Shown: in pieces, positions 26,252 to 36,270 of the stretch
Layout: the number at the start of each line of letters is the position of its first letter
How positions within the stretch are numbered: position 1 is the first letter of the stretch
Origin: an uncultured bacterium
GTDB taxonomy: Bacteria; Cyanobacteriota; Vampirovibrionia; Gastranaerophilales; Gastranaerophilaceae
Direction: 5' to 3'
Length of the DNA: 64,000 nt
Assembly (NCBI GenBank): GCA_900549855.1
Contig: URPS01000005.1
Span: 1 to 64,000, forward strand
Notes under the pieces: generated by a model
Seen by the model: only the letters and a program-made list of their open reading frames with translations
The model's database searches: none
Told to the model about the DNA's origin: nothing
Translations under genes and position numbers: made by a program

Positions 26252-27040
26252 TTATTTGGCGCTCACATTAATGAACGGAACAGAGTTGCCAAGCATATAT
26301 TGTGGCATTTTACCATCCCACTTCTGTACGGCTTCGTATTGTACAAGAGATTTGTTTTGGCTCAAAGCTTTTGCTCTGATAGCCATTGATTTTGCTTCTG
26401 CTTCAGCAGCGATAACCTTTTGTTTTGCTTCTTCTTGAACCTGAACGGTTTTATTTTTAGCTTTCAAAGCTTCTTGTTCTGCAGTAACTTTGCTTTCGAT
26501 AGCTCTTTCAAAAACCGCAGAATAGTTAATTTCTGTCATTTGAAAATCTGTTACGTTTATATAATTATCTTTAAGTTGCGCTTGAAGTTTAAACAAAATA
26601 TCACCAGTTGCACGTTCCCTGTTTGCAATCAAATCTTGTGCATTCCATTTCCCGATGATATCTTTAATAGTACCTTCTACAACTGGTGTTAGGATAGTGC
26701 TTTGGTAGTCCATACCAACTTCTTGAAATAATCTATTAACCTTATCCGGCTGAACGTTATAATTAATAACATAAGTAATTCTTGCTTGTTGGATATCTTT
26801 TGTATAAACGGCGGTAGTTAATGTATTTCTTTGAGTCTTGATGTTCATTGTTCTGAATTTTTGTACAAACGGAAATATTAAGTGTAAACCTTCTCCATAA
26901 CATTGAGGCTCAACTTCACCCAGTTTAATCTTAATTCCACGTTCCCCTGGACCAACCATAACAAACGGATTGCATAAAACGAGGAAACAAACAAGTAAGC
27001 ATAACACTAATACAGGCATGCCAAATAATTTTTTGTCCAT
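26252..27040 (-). CDS. SPFH/prohibitin-family membrane protein
   Basis: This 262-aa prohibitin/HflC-like protein has one N-terminal membrane anchor (about 5-30), the SPFH domain ('GPGERGIKIKLGEVEP' through 'TEINYSAVFERAI') and a long Ala/Glu/Lys coiled coil ('EQEALKAKNKTVQVQEEAKQ'). Such proteins form membrane scaffolds that control proteases or microdomains. I take ATG at 27040 with AAAGGA upstream; the longer frame to 27085 runs into the neighbouring gene. It follows a small membrane protein that probably shares its transcript. Confidence 0.9.
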   Translation of the reverse strand: MDKKLFGMPVLVLCLLVCFLVLCNPFVMVGPGERGIKIKLGEVEPQCYGEGLHLIFPFVQKFRTMNIKTQRNTLTTAVYTKDIQQARITYVINYNVQPDKVNRLFQEVGMDYQSTILTPVVEGTIKDIIGKWNAQDLIANRERATGDILFKLQAQLKDNYINVTDFQMTEINYSAVFERAIESKVTAEQEALKAKNKTVQVQEEAKQKVIAAEAEAKSMAIRAKALSQNKSLVQYEAVQKWDGKMPQYMLGNSVPFINVSAK

Positions 27041-27053
27041 CCTAATCCTTTCT

Positions 27054-27245
27054 TTATCTAAGTGCGATAAGGGCCAATGTAACATACAAAGCTGCTACAA
27101 CAAAAACAAAACTTCCAAATACAATTAGCATTTGTTTACCATATTCACGGTAGAGATTTTTTCCCGTAATGTAGCATAAAGTTATAATACACAAGTTCAC
27201 TAACACTATAAGTGATAAGAACAAAAATAAAACTCTTATGACCAT
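27054..27245 (-). CDS. Small two-helix membrane protein
   Basis: The product is 63 aa, almost entirely two transmembrane helices (about 2-24 and 38-61) joined by a short polar loop 'TGKNLYREYGKQ'. No family is recognised. GAGGGG precedes the ATG at good spacing, and it lies 13 bp before the SPFH gene on the same strand, so it may be an accessory to it. Confidence 0.6.
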   Translation of the reverse strand: MVIRVLFLFLSLIVLVNLCIITLCYITGKNLYREYGKQMLIVFGSFVFVVAALYVTLALIALR

Positions 27246-27331
27246 TAGACCCCTCTTTCAAATATTATAATAAATAATATAAGATTTTATGTAATCATAC
27301 ATTTAGAGCATTTTATGTTAAAATGAATTGT

Positions 27332-28279
27332 ATGAAAAGGCTTTGCGTATTTGCTCACTGGGATAGAGATAATATAATAGATGACTATGTAATCTATTAT
27401 TTAAAAGCGTTAAAACAAGTAGTATCTACGCTCGTTTTTGTATCGGATTGCGATTTACCTTTAAAAGAATTAGAAAAACTGGATGGAATTGCAGACTATA
27501 AGTTGGCACAAAAACATAATGAGTATGATTTTGGCTCTTATAAGCGAGGTTTTCTGTTCGCAAAAGAAAACAAAATTGACTTTGAAGAGTTAATTTTTGC
27601 AAATGATTCTTGTTATGGTCCATTTATTCCTTTGGAAAATATTTTTACTAAAATGAGTAAGAAACAGTGTGATTTTTGGGGGATGACTCAAAATAGATAC
27701 GGAATAACAGAAAACTTCTCCAGACCTAAGATTACTCCTCATATTCAGAGTTATTTTATTGTTTTTAAATCAAACGTATTTAATAGTCCAGTGTTTTTAG
27801 ATTTTATAAATAATATCAAGCACGAAGATGAAAAAAATAATGTAATAAAAAAGTATGAAATAGGCTTAAGTCAATTATTATACTCACAGGGTTTCAAGAG
27901 TACCAGCTATATTACTAAATACAACTTTGTTCATAATTGCATGTCAGAGAAATGGGATACGCTTGTCAAAAAAGATAAATTTCCTTTTATAAAAACATCC
28001 ATTATTAAAAATGGATTCGATTTTATGGGAGAAGCAAAAGGCTGGAGAGAACTTATTCAAAATTATACTAACTATCCTTTATCTTTGGTAGAAAAGAATT
28101 TCCAAAGAGTTAAGAATTTGTACGAAAATAGGTATGCAAAATTAAATATTTATCGAAAAATAAGATTTAACTTGTTGAAAAATTGCCCGTTAGAAATTCG
28201 GTATTGTGTTATTTTTCTGGAAAAACACTTGTTTATAATTTTAAATACACTTTGTTTCCATAAACTCAAGAAGTTCTGA
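27332..28279 (+). CDS. Rhamnan synthesis F-type glycan-synthesis protein
   Basis: This is a ~315-aa protein of the RgpF/rhamnan synthesis F type, with the pattern 'HWDRDNIIDDYVIYYLKAL', 'YDFGSYKRGFLFAKEN', 'LIFANDSCYGPF' and 'WGMTQNRYG'. Members help build polysaccharide side chains at the membrane face. I take ATG 27332; the ATG at 27323 lies within the likely -10 box TAAAAT (27319-27324), so the mRNA may be leaderless. Its last 39 bp overlap the convergent glycosyltransferase gene. Confidence 0.85.
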   Translation: MKRLCVFAHWDRDNIIDDYVIYYLKALKQVVSTLVFVSDCDLPLKELEKLDGIADYKLAQKHNEYDFGSYKRGFLFAKENKIDFEELIFANDSCYGPFIPLENIFTKMSKKQCDFWGMTQNRYGITENFSRPKITPHIQSYFIVFKSNVFNSPVFLDFINNIKHEDEKNNVIKKYEIGLSQLLYSQGFKSTSYITKYNFVHNCMSEKWDTLVKKDKFPFIKTSIIKNGFDFMGEAKGWRELIQNYTNYPLSLVEKNFQRVKNLYENRYAKLNIYRKIRFNLLKNCPLEIRYCVIFLEKHLFIILNTLCFHKLKKF

Positions 28280-29437
28280 TGTAGCTTTTTCCCAACTAAA
28301 TGATTTTGCTCTGATTAAACCTCTTTCTCTGCAAAGTTCTCTAAAAAATGTATCTTCATACATTTTTTTGTAAGCTTTTATTAGTTCATCGTCATTTGTT
28401 GGGGCAATTTGAATACCGGCTTGCCCGATTACTTCCGGCAAGGATGATGTGTTAGAAGTTATAACAGGACATCCGCATTTCATTGCTTCCAATACAGGTA
28501 GCCCAAAACCTTCGTAAAGAGATGGGTACACAAACATCATTGCGTTAGAATAAAGTTCAGGTAATTTTTCATCTTCTACATATCCTAAAAATTTCAATTT
28601 TGTTTTATCGAAATTTCCAATAGCAGCTTGAAGTTCTTTTTCAAACTTTTGCCAAATGCCACCTACAAGAACCATTTTAAGGTCATTGATTTTGTATGTG
28701 TTAATAAAATCAAAGAAATTTTTTATTGCAAAAATCAAATTCTTACGTTTGCCTAAAGTGCATAAAGATAGTATATATTTTTCATTCGTAGTTTTTTCTG
28801 ATGGGTGAAATTTATCATCCGCACCCAATAGAATTGTTTTGATATTACCTTCATTTATCTCAAAAAACTTAAGAATATCACTTCTTGTGCTTTCAGAATT
28901 AGCCAGATAGTAATTATTACTTTTATTATTTATTGTTGTATAAATTTTATAATACCAGTCTTTTGGAGATTTTGGATAACCGTTTTCCAGAATAGGTATT
29001 ATGTCGTGTAGCATTCGGAATTTTTTTATAGTGGACTGTTCAATTTCTATACTAGGTGGTGTGAAAGGTGAAAAATACGCATCAAATTTTTCTATATCCT
29101 TTAAATTCTGTTTATTGATTTTGCAAAGATATTTATCAAAAAATCGTGCAAAAATCAAAACAGCATATTTAATTTTTTTAGGCATATTATCAGTTTTATA
29201 AACTAACCAGCTTACAAATTTGTTTAGTTTTGAATGCTCTTCCAAAAGCGGAATATCAGAAAATTCTGATATAGTTTTCATTGTGTAATATCTTTTGAAA
29301 TCGCAATGGAATGTTATATCAACATTTCTTTTTTTTAATTCTTTAAAAAAATTCAATGCTACAAAAAATACACCGGCTCTATGACCGCTTTTTTCGTTGA
29401 AATATGACAATTCTGTACAGTCGAACAAAAGTTTCAA
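28241..29437 (-). CDS. Glycosyltransferase, GT4 family
   Basis: This 398-aa retaining glycosyltransferase of the GT-B fold has the C-terminal signature 'YEGFGLPVLEAMKCGCPVI' (E-x7-E) and 'SSLPEVIGQAGI'. It probably transfers a hexose in surface polysaccharide assembly. The start is TTG at 29437 with GGAG about ten bases upstream. It lies two bases after the upstream GT2 gene stop and overlaps the RgpF-like gene by 39 bp tail to tail. Confidence 0.93.
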   Translation of the reverse strand: MKLLFDCTELSYFNEKSGHRAGVFFVALNFFKELKKRNVDITFHCDFKRYYTMKTISEFSDIPLLEEHSKLNKFVSWLVYKTDNMPKKIKYAVLIFARFFDKYLCKINKQNLKDIEKFDAYFSPFTPPSIEIEQSTIKKFRMLHDIIPILENGYPKSPKDWYYKIYTTINNKSNNYYLANSESTRSDILKFFEINEGNIKTILLGADDKFHPSEKTTNEKYILSLCTLGKRKNLIFAIKNFFDFINTYKINDLKMVLVGGIWQKFEKELQAAIGNFDKTKLKFLGYVEDEKLPELYSNAMMFVYPSLYEGFGLPVLEAMKCGCPVITSNTSSLPEVIGQAGIQIAPTNDDELIKAYKKMYEDTFFRELCRERGLIRAKSFSWEKATSELLEFMETKCI

Positions 29438-29439
29438 AG

Positions 29440-30267
29440 TTACTTTACTCCAAGTAATTTTCTAAATCTGTTTTTTATTTTTAAAGTTAGCAAATACATA
29501 TTATATATATTTTTTAACGGAAAGACCTTAAATTGCTTGGTCATCCTTTGTAGTTCTAATTTCTCACCACCGCTGATTGATAAATATTCTGCAAAACGAT
29601 GTTTTGTATAATAGTATGTCCTATTTTGCTCAAAATTACCGGCATGGCTAGTTGATGTAATGGAGCCAAAGTGAAAGAAACAGACTTTGTGGTTTACAAA
29701 AACATCGTATCCGGCTTCTATTGCTCTGTATTTAATATCATTATCTTCAAAAAATGCAGGATAAAATTTTTCATCAAAATTGCCAATTTTATCAAGTACG
29801 CATTTTTTTGTGATAACACAAGAAAAAACGCATTCGTCAAAACTTTTTTCGTAGTCGTGTTTGTAGTGAAAATTTTTGAAATAATTTATATAATTGTTTT
29901 CATCTGTAATATCATAGTGAGGATTTACGTGTCTTGGAGAAACAAAAGCGGCGTTTTCCTTGTAAAAAACTTTTTCGCATTCTTCAAACCAATTTGGATA
30001 CAGCAAAATGTCATTATTCAAAAAACCTATGTATTCGCCTTCTGCTATTGCAATACCTTGATTGTTACCAGCAGAAAAACCTTTGTTTTCATAGTTTTTA
30101 ATTAATTTAATATTGTCTAAGGTTTCCAAGTATTCAACGGTACCATCAGTCGAACCATTATCGACAATGATTAATTCAAAATCTTTTGTATATTCAAACA
30201 AGCTTTTGATAAACTTTTTTGTATAATCAAGTTTGTTCAAAGTAAGTGTTATAATACTAAGTTTCAT
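29440..30267 (-). CDS. Glycosyltransferase, GT2 family
   Basis: This 275-aa inverting glycosyltransferase has a GT-A fold with 'LIIVDNGSTDGTVEYL' and the metal-binding 'GFLNNDILLYPNW', and an 'FFEDNDIKYRA' acceptor-site segment typical of rhamnosyltransferase-like members. It forms a surface-glycan pair with the GT4 gene downstream. There is no Shine-Dalgarno; TAGAAT (30279-30274 on the - strand) lies six bases before the ATG, suggesting a leaderless mRNA. Confidence 0.93.
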   Translation of the reverse strand: MKLSIITLTLNKLDYTKKFIKSLFEYTKDFELIIVDNGSTDGTVEYLETLDNIKLIKNYENKGFSAGNNQGIAIAEGEYIGFLNNDILLYPNWFEECEKVFYKENAAFVSPRHVNPHYDITDENNYINYFKNFHYKHDYEKSFDECVFSCVITKKCVLDKIGNFDEKFYPAFFEDNDIKYRAIEAGYDVFVNHKVCFFHFGSITSTSHAGNFEQNRTYYYTKHRFAEYLSISGGEKLELQRMTKQFKVFPLKNIYNMYLLTLKIKNRFRKLLGVK

Positions 30268-30438
30268 AATTAAATTCTATCTTAAATATAAGCCCCTGCA
30301 AATATTTACATATCGAAACATTCCCCAGTCGGATTGTTGATTAGCAATTTTATTTTTGTTAACATTATGTTTAAAATTAGAAATAAAAATGGGATATAAA
30401 TCAGGTTTAGACGTTGATTTGGAGATATTAAAGAGCTT

Positions 30439-31641
30439 ATGAGAAATAAAATTATACTAATTGTAATAGTCGTTCTTGTGTTAATTTTGGGAAGAATGAT
30501 ACTTTCAAATATGGATAAAATCAAGACTGCAAAAATGCGTGCTATGGCAGGTACACCAGCTGTAACAGTAGGTGAAGTCGGAGAAGAAATGGTGCAGCGT
30601 CAATTTACAGCAACAGCACGTGTTGTAGCAAAATATAGAGTAGATGTTCTAGCTCGTATAAGCGGATATTTGACAAAAAGTTATTTTAATGAAGGTGATT
30701 ATGTAAAAGCAGGTCAACTTTTGTTTGAAATTGAGCCTCAAGAATATCAATTTGCGGCGACTAAAGCAAAGGCAAGTTTGGATAACGCACAAGCGCAGTA
30801 TGCTTATTATCAAAAACAACTTGCAAGATATCAAGAACTTGTAAAACAAGATTATGTTGCAAGGTCAGACTACGATAGTATACTTTCTCAAAGGGATGCT
30901 TATAGAGCGCAGATGGAGAACGCAAAGAGTGCTTATAGAGATGCTCAAAGAAATTTAGGTTACACAAAAGTTAAATCACCAGTGAACGGACGTGTTGGTA
31001 TAATTTCTGTAACGGTTGGTAACTATGTTTCAATGAACAGCGGTGCTTTAACTACGATTAACAGTTACGAACCAATGTATGTAACATTTCCGCTTGAATC
31101 AAAAGATTATGCAGAGCTTGTAAGGATAGATAAATCTGCAAATATTAATCGTGATGTGGAATTCATATTCAGCTCTGGTGAAAAATATAAGTTTAAAGGA
31201 GTTCAAAATTTCCATGATAACAAAATTGATGAAACAACAGGTACTATAACAATGAGAGCAACATTCCCGAATCCTGATGATTCTTTGATTCAAGGTGATT
31301 TTGGTAGAGTTATTTTGTATTCAAAATCAAAAGATTCCGTTCCTGTAGTTCCGCAAATAGCAACTATGGAAAACCAAGAAGGACGCTATGTTTATATCTT
31401 AGACAAAGACAACAAACCTAAGATGTCTTACATAAAAACGATGGGTGAAATTGATGGCAAGTGGATTGTAACATCAGGAGTTCAAAAAGGAGATAGAATT
31501 ATTACAGGAGGATTGCAAAAAGTTATCCCTGGAAATCCTGTAAGAATTGTCGCAACTGTAGAACAAACTAAAGAAGCTCCTAAAAACGAGAGTCTTGTTA
31601 ATAAAATTGGCAAAAAATTTGATAGAATTTTTAAAAAATAA
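30439..31641 (+). CDS. RND efflux periplasmic adaptor (AcrA/MexA-like)
   Basis: This 400-aa membrane fusion protein links the RND pump to the outer-membrane channel. It has an N-terminal membrane anchor (about 3-22, no lipobox), a lipoyl half 'RISGYLTKSYFNEGDYVKAG', an alpha-helical hairpin (about 105-170), the second lipoyl half 'VKSPVNGRVGIISVTVGNYV', a beta barrel and a membrane-proximal domain. GGAG and AAAGAG lie before the ATG. It is the first gene of a three-gene efflux operon. Confidence 0.95.
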   Translation: MRNKIILIVIVVLVLILGRMILSNMDKIKTAKMRAMAGTPAVTVGEVGEEMVQRQFTATARVVAKYRVDVLARISGYLTKSYFNEGDYVKAGQLLFEIEPQEYQFAATKAKASLDNAQAQYAYYQKQLARYQELVKQDYVARSDYDSILSQRDAYRAQMENAKSAYRDAQRNLGYTKVKSPVNGRVGIISVTVGNYVSMNSGALTTINSYEPMYVTFPLESKDYAELVRIDKSANINRDVEFIFSSGEKYKFKGVQNFHDNKIDETTGTITMRATFPNPDDSLIQGDFGRVILYSKSKDSVPVVPQIATMENQEGRYVYILDKDNKPKMSYIKTMGEIDGKWIVTSGVQKGDRIITGGLQKVIPGNPVRIVATVEQTKEAPKNESLVNKIGKKFDRIFKK

Positions 31642-31671
31642 TTGATAAATATAATAAATAGGGATATATAA

Positions 31672-34600
31672 ATGGCAGGTAATTTATTCATAAAACGTCC
31701 AAAATTTGCAATAGTAATCTCACTTGCAATTATACTTGCGGGCTTAATTTCGTTAACAACTCTTCCACTGGAAGAATATCCGTCAATTACTCCTCCGCAG
31801 GTTATTGTAAACGCTACATACAGTGGTGCGAGTTCAGACGTAATTGCATCAACTATTGCAGCTCCGGTAGAGTTGCAATTAAACGGTATAGAAGACATGC
31901 TTTACATGTCATCTGAATCAAAAAATGGTTCTTATCAACTTACAATATATTTTAACGTAGGTGCAGATCCTGATATGGCATTGGTTAATGTTCAGAACCA
32001 ATTACAATTAGTACAACCTCGTCTGCCGGAAGAAGTTAAACGGTATGGATTGACAGTAAAAAAATCAACAGGTGGTGCCGGATGTCTTTATTTAGCGTTG
32101 ACGTCACCAAATAAAACATATAATTCACTATTCTTAGCTAATTATGCGACTTTGTATCTAAAAGACGAATTGGCACGTACAAAAGGTTGTGGTCAAGTAC
32201 AAATTTTTGGTGCCGGTGATTATTCAATGCGTGTTTGGCTTAAACCGGATAGAATGGCGAGTCTTGGAGTTTCAGCAAGTGATATTAATGCTGCAATAAC
32301 TTCTCAAAACACACAATCTCCTGCCGGTAACATTGGTGTTGAACCGATGGAAAATCCACAGGTAATGAAGTTTACACTGAGAACAAAAGGACGTTTAAAA
32401 ACTGTTGAAGAATTTGAGAATATTATTGTTAAATCAAATAGAGATGGTTCAAATGTAAAAATCAAAGACGTTGCTCGTGTAGAATTAGGTGCTGAAAATT
32501 ATTCATCAACTGTGTCAGTGGGAGATAATGATGTTGCGATTATTTCTATATCACAACTACCGGAAGCTAATACGATTGATTTGGTTAACCAAATCCAGAA
32601 AAAGATGAAAATTTTGAGTAAGAAATTCCCAAATGATATGGACTATTCAACTCACTACGATACGACAGAATTTGTACGAGAATCTATTCACGAAGTAATC
32701 AGTGCAATCGTACTTGCCATAGCTTTGGTTAGTGCGGTAACATATATGTTCTTGGGTACCGCAAGAGCAGCTTTCATTCCTTTCTGTGCAATTCCTGTTT
32801 CATTAATAGGTGTATTTATATTTATGGCAATGATGGGATTTTCCATAAATTTATTAATATTATTTGGTTTAGTGCTTGCCGTCGGACTGGTAGTAGATGA
32901 TGCTATAGTAGTTTTGGAAAATACTCAAAGGCATATTCAGGAAGGAAAATCACCCAAAGAAGCTACTGAAATTACCATGCAAGAAGTTTTTGGTGCAGTT
33001 GTTGCAACTTCTTTAGTTCTGATGGCAGTATTTGTTCCGGTATCATTTATGACAGGGATTACAGGACAAATGTATAGACAATTTGCAGTTTGTATTGCAA
33101 CTTCAATCGGTTTGTCAACAGTAGTGGCATTAACCCTTTCTCCGGCACTCTGCTCTTTGATATTGAAATCAGGTGAAGAAAAGACCGATTTTGAATTTAT
33201 CCAGAAATTTGAAAACTGGTTTAATGGTGTAAGAGATAAATATTTGGATATAGTTAGATATTTTGTTGATTCCCCTAAAAAAACATTGAGAGTTTTGTTA
33301 GGTGTTGTGATATTTATTCTTCTTATGTTTAAAATCTGTCCGACAGGTTTTTTGCCGGATGAAGACAGAGGTGCTTTGTTTGTAATGGTTCAACTGCAAG
33401 ACGGTGCAACATTAACAAGAACTTCAAATGTTGTTCATAAAATGGCAAGAGAGTTTGCGGATATCCCAGGGGTTGTTTCAGTAATGCAAATTAATGGTAT
33501 GAAGGGTGAAAATTCTGCTTTCATGATTTTGAAATTAGAGCCTTGGTCAAAGAGAAAAAATGCTAAATTATCAATAAAAAATATAACATCGCAAGCAAAT
33601 GCGATTACTTCTAAATATCCGGAAGCTACATCTTTTGTTTCACAGCCGCCTGCTATTTCCGGCATGGGTATGTATGGTGGTTTTGAATATCAACTTCTTG
33701 ATAAAGGTGATAGAACTGCTGATGAATTGTTTGATGAAGTTCAATCCTTGTTGAGAATTGCAAGACAAGATTCTGCTTTTTCAAGTTTGTATACTTCATA
33801 CACATCTTCGCTTCCGCAGGTCGTGGTGAAAATTGAAGAAGAAAAAGCTCTTGCACAGGGTGTTTCTATTTCAGAAATTTATAGTACTTTAGCGGCTCAA
33901 TTTGGTGCAACTTATGTAAATGATTTCAATAAATTTGGTAGAGTTTATCGTGTTTTCATGCAGGCGGATGCTCCATATCGTGAAACATTAGGCGATATAA
34001 GTAAAATTTATGTTAAAAATAATTACGGCAAAATGCTGCCTATTTCTTCTGTCATCACTACAGAAAATATCGTTGGACCATATATGCTATCAAGATTCAA
34101 TATGTATCCGGCAATTACAATAAATGGCAGTCCGGCAAATGGTGTAAGTTCAGGCGAAGCTATGAAGGTTATGTCTGAAATTTCTGATAAAAATTTACCA
34201 AAAGATATGGACTACGCTTGGTCGGGTACTTCTCTTCAAGAACAAAAATCTGCCGGCCAAATTGGTCCAATTCTGGCAATGGCATTGACTTTTGTCTACT
34301 TGTTCTTGGTAGCATTATATGAAAGTTGGACACTTCCGGTTGCGGTATTGTTGATTTCACCAATCGCTTTATTGGGCGCTTTGTTCTTCCAATTTGTGTC
34401 AGGTTTGTCCCTTGATATTTATGCTCAGGTTGGTTTGGTTATGCTAATCGGTTTGAGTACAAAGCAAGCAATTTTGATTGTAGAGTTTGCAAAAGATGCT
34501 GTTGAAAAAGAGGGATTACATTATATAGATGCAGCAATGCAAGCTGCAAAACTACGTTTTAGAGCTGTTATGATGACAAATATTGCGTTCATTTTAGGCT

Positions 34601-34791
34601 TATTACCGCTTGTTTTTGCAAAAGGAGCCGGAGCCGGTAGCCGCCACTCTATTGGTGTTTCAGTATTTGGCGGTATGATGGCGGTTGCGTTTTTAGGTAG
34701 TATTCTTGTTCCGGCATTTTATGTTATGACAAATGTTATGAAAGAGAAATCTGCCGAATTTATACATAGTTTAAGGAATAAAAAGCAATGA
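31672..34791 (+). CDS. RND multidrug efflux transporter (AcrB/HAE1 type)
   Basis: This is a 1039-aa proton-driven pump with 12 transmembrane helices and two large periplasmic loops. The proton relay is complete: D409 and D410 in 'GLVVDDAIVV' and K931 in 'GLSTKQAIL'. The start 'NLFIKRPKFAIVISLAIIL' and 'LPLEEYPSITPPQV' are typical of hydrophobe/amphiphile exporters. It overlaps the outer-membrane gene by four bases (ATGA). Substrates cannot be read from the sequence. Confidence 0.97.
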   Translation: MAGNLFIKRPKFAIVISLAIILAGLISLTTLPLEEYPSITPPQVIVNATYSGASSDVIASTIAAPVELQLNGIEDMLYMSSESKNGSYQLTIYFNVGADPDMALVNVQNQLQLVQPRLPEEVKRYGLTVKKSTGGAGCLYLALTSPNKTYNSLFLANYATLYLKDELARTKGCGQVQIFGAGDYSMRVWLKPDRMASLGVSASDINAAITSQNTQSPAGNIGVEPMENPQVMKFTLRTKGRLKTVEEFENIIVKSNRDGSNVKIKDVARVELGAENYSSTVSVGDNDVAIISISQLPEANTIDLVNQIQKKMKILSKKFPNDMDYSTHYDTTEFVRESIHEVISAIVLAIALVSAVTYMFLGTARAAFIPFCAIPVSLIGVFIFMAMMGFSINLLILFGLVLAVGLVVDDAIVVLENTQRHIQEGKSPKEATEITMQEVFGAVVATSLVLMAVFVPVSFMTGITGQMYRQFAVCIATSIGLSTVVALTLSPALCSLILKSGEEKTDFEFIQKFENWFNGVRDKYLDIVRYFVDSPKKTLRVLLGVVIFILLMFKICPTGFLPDEDRGALFVMVQLQDGATLTRTSNVVHKMAREFADIPGVVSVMQINGMKGENSAFMILKLEPWSKRKNAKLSIKNITSQANAITSKYPEATSFVSQPPAISGMGMYGGFEYQLLDKGDRTADELFDEVQSLLRIARQDSAFSSLYTSYTSSLPQVVVKIEEEKALAQGVSISEIYSTLAAQFGATYVNDFNKFGRVYRVFMQADAPYRETLGDISKIYVKNNYGKMLPISSVITTENIVGPYMLSRFNMYPAITINGSPANGVSSGEAMKVMSEISDKNLPKDMDYAWSGTSLQEQKSAGQIGPILAMALTFVYLFLVALYESWTLPVAVLLISPIALLGALFFQFVSGLSLDIYAQVGLVMLIGLSTKQAILIVEFAKDAVEKEGLHYIDAAMQAAKLRFRAVMMTNIAFILGLLPLVFAKGAGAGSRHSIGVSVFGGMMAVAFLGSILVPAFYVMTNVMKEKSAEFIHSLRNKKQ

Positions 34792-36248
34792 AAAAACTTT
34801 TTATAGTATTAATAATTAGTATATTAGCGTTCCAAACCTCTTGTCAGGCAGCTTTTTGGCATAAGGATAACGGTTTGGGAAATGAAATAAAAAAAGAAGA
34901 ATACCCTGATAGCAAGGATGTTGAACCTAAAAATATAACGGAAGAACCGACTATGATTCAGGGAGGAGTTGAAAATACTCCTGATATTACCTTAGAAGAA
35001 TGTTTACGATATGCACTTGGTAATAATCCGAGAATTCAAGCTGCGATGCAAGATGTGTTTGCTTCTGATGCCAGAATAAGACAGGCATGGTCTGCTTATT
35101 TCCCACAATTCGGATGGCAAACCGGATATACCAAAATTAAGCAATTACAGTTGTCTGATGCATTGGGTCGTAACTTGGTATTTAATTACTGGGTCTTAGG
35201 ACAAATTAGTGCATCTCAAATGCTTTATGACTTCGGTGTGACACAAAACCAAGTGACAATAAGAAAATTAGATAATCAAGGGTATAAAATCACATTAACC
35301 GGAACTGTTAATGACGTTATTTGCGAAGTTAAAAAAGCTTATTATAATCTTCAATATTCCATGGAAGCCAAAAAAGTCGCAGAAGATATGGTTGCAAAGT
35401 ATGCAGCTTTTTATGACCAAGCAAAAGCTTTTTATAAAGTGGGAACTAAACCAAAAGTTGATGTTACGATAGCAGAAGTTAATTTAAGCAATGCAAAACT
35501 TAATTTGATTCAGGCAGAAAATGCTGTTGACATTGCGATGGCAAAATTGAATAATACGATGGGTTTACCATATTCTAATAAGTATAAGATTAACGAAAGC
35601 TTAAGATATGATAGCTGTGATATAACTCTCGATAAAGCGGTCAAAACGGCGCAAGAATCAAGACCGGAATTTCAATTAGCAGAAGTTAAGGTTGAAGAAG
35701 CTCGTCAGAACGTAAAATTAGTGAAAAAATCATATTTTCCACAAATTACGGTCGAAGGTCAATATCAGATTGGTGGTATGCATCCTACTAGTAATTATGG
35801 TTACAATTATGGCGGATATATCAGTTTTCCTACGATTAACGGTATGTTGATAAAAAATGAAATAAGAGAAGCAAAAGCTTTATATTCAAAAGAACAAGCG
35901 AATGCTATTAATACTAAAAATAATATTTATTATGAAATTCAAGAGTCTTATTATTCATTAACGGAAAAGAAAAACAAAATCCCTGTAGCATTTCTCGGAC
36001 TTAAGCAGGCAAAAGAAAATTATGAATTATCATATGGCAGATATCATGTTGGTGTTGGTAATCCAATTGAGCTAAAAGATGCACAAGTTCAGTACCAGAA
36101 TGCGATGTTAGTTTACTACCAGACTTTGTATGATTATAATGCAGCAAAAGCAACATTAGAAAAGTCTATAGGACGTAATATTACTAATGGCGAAGTTGAA
36201 TTAAAACCTGATTGCAAGAAGAAAGCAAAGAAATCTGCCGAATCTTAG
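34788..36248 (+). CDS. TolC-like outer membrane efflux protein
   Basis: This 486-aa outer-membrane channel has a signal peptide ending near residues 20-22 ('TSCQAAF'), then two OEP repeats starting 'LEECLRYALGNNPRIQAAMQ' and 'LDKAVKTAQESRPEFQLAEV', with long helical hairpins. The Cys at the end of the signal lacks a proper lipobox. It completes the tripartite RND system and shows that the cell has an outer membrane. The C terminus is Lys-rich. Confidence 0.93.
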   Translation: MKKLFIVLIISILAFQTSCQAAFWHKDNGLGNEIKKEEYPDSKDVEPKNITEEPTMIQGGVENTPDITLEECLRYALGNNPRIQAAMQDVFASDARIRQAWSAYFPQFGWQTGYTKIKQLQLSDALGRNLVFNYWVLGQISASQMLYDFGVTQNQVTIRKLDNQGYKITLTGTVNDVICEVKKAYYNLQYSMEAKKVAEDMVAKYAAFYDQAKAFYKVGTKPKVDVTIAEVNLSNAKLNLIQAENAVDIAMAKLNNTMGLPYSNKYKINESLRYDSCDITLDKAVKTAQESRPEFQLAEVKVEEARQNVKLVKKSYFPQITVEGQYQIGGMHPTSNYGYNYGGYISFPTINGMLIKNEIREAKALYSKEQANAINTKNNIYYEIQESYYSLTEKKNKIPVAFLGLKQAKENYELSYGRYHVGVGNPIELKDAQVQYQNAMLVYYQTLYDYNAAKATLEKSIGRNITNGEVELKPDCKKKAKKSAES

Positions 36249-36270
36249 TTTTTTTCAATTTTTAAGTGCA

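Noticed and set aside
30306..30524. 72-aa hydrophobic ORF on the - strand before the efflux operon
   Set aside because: It overlaps the start of the adaptor gene antisense and mirrors its membrane-anchor codons; it has no ribosome-binding site.
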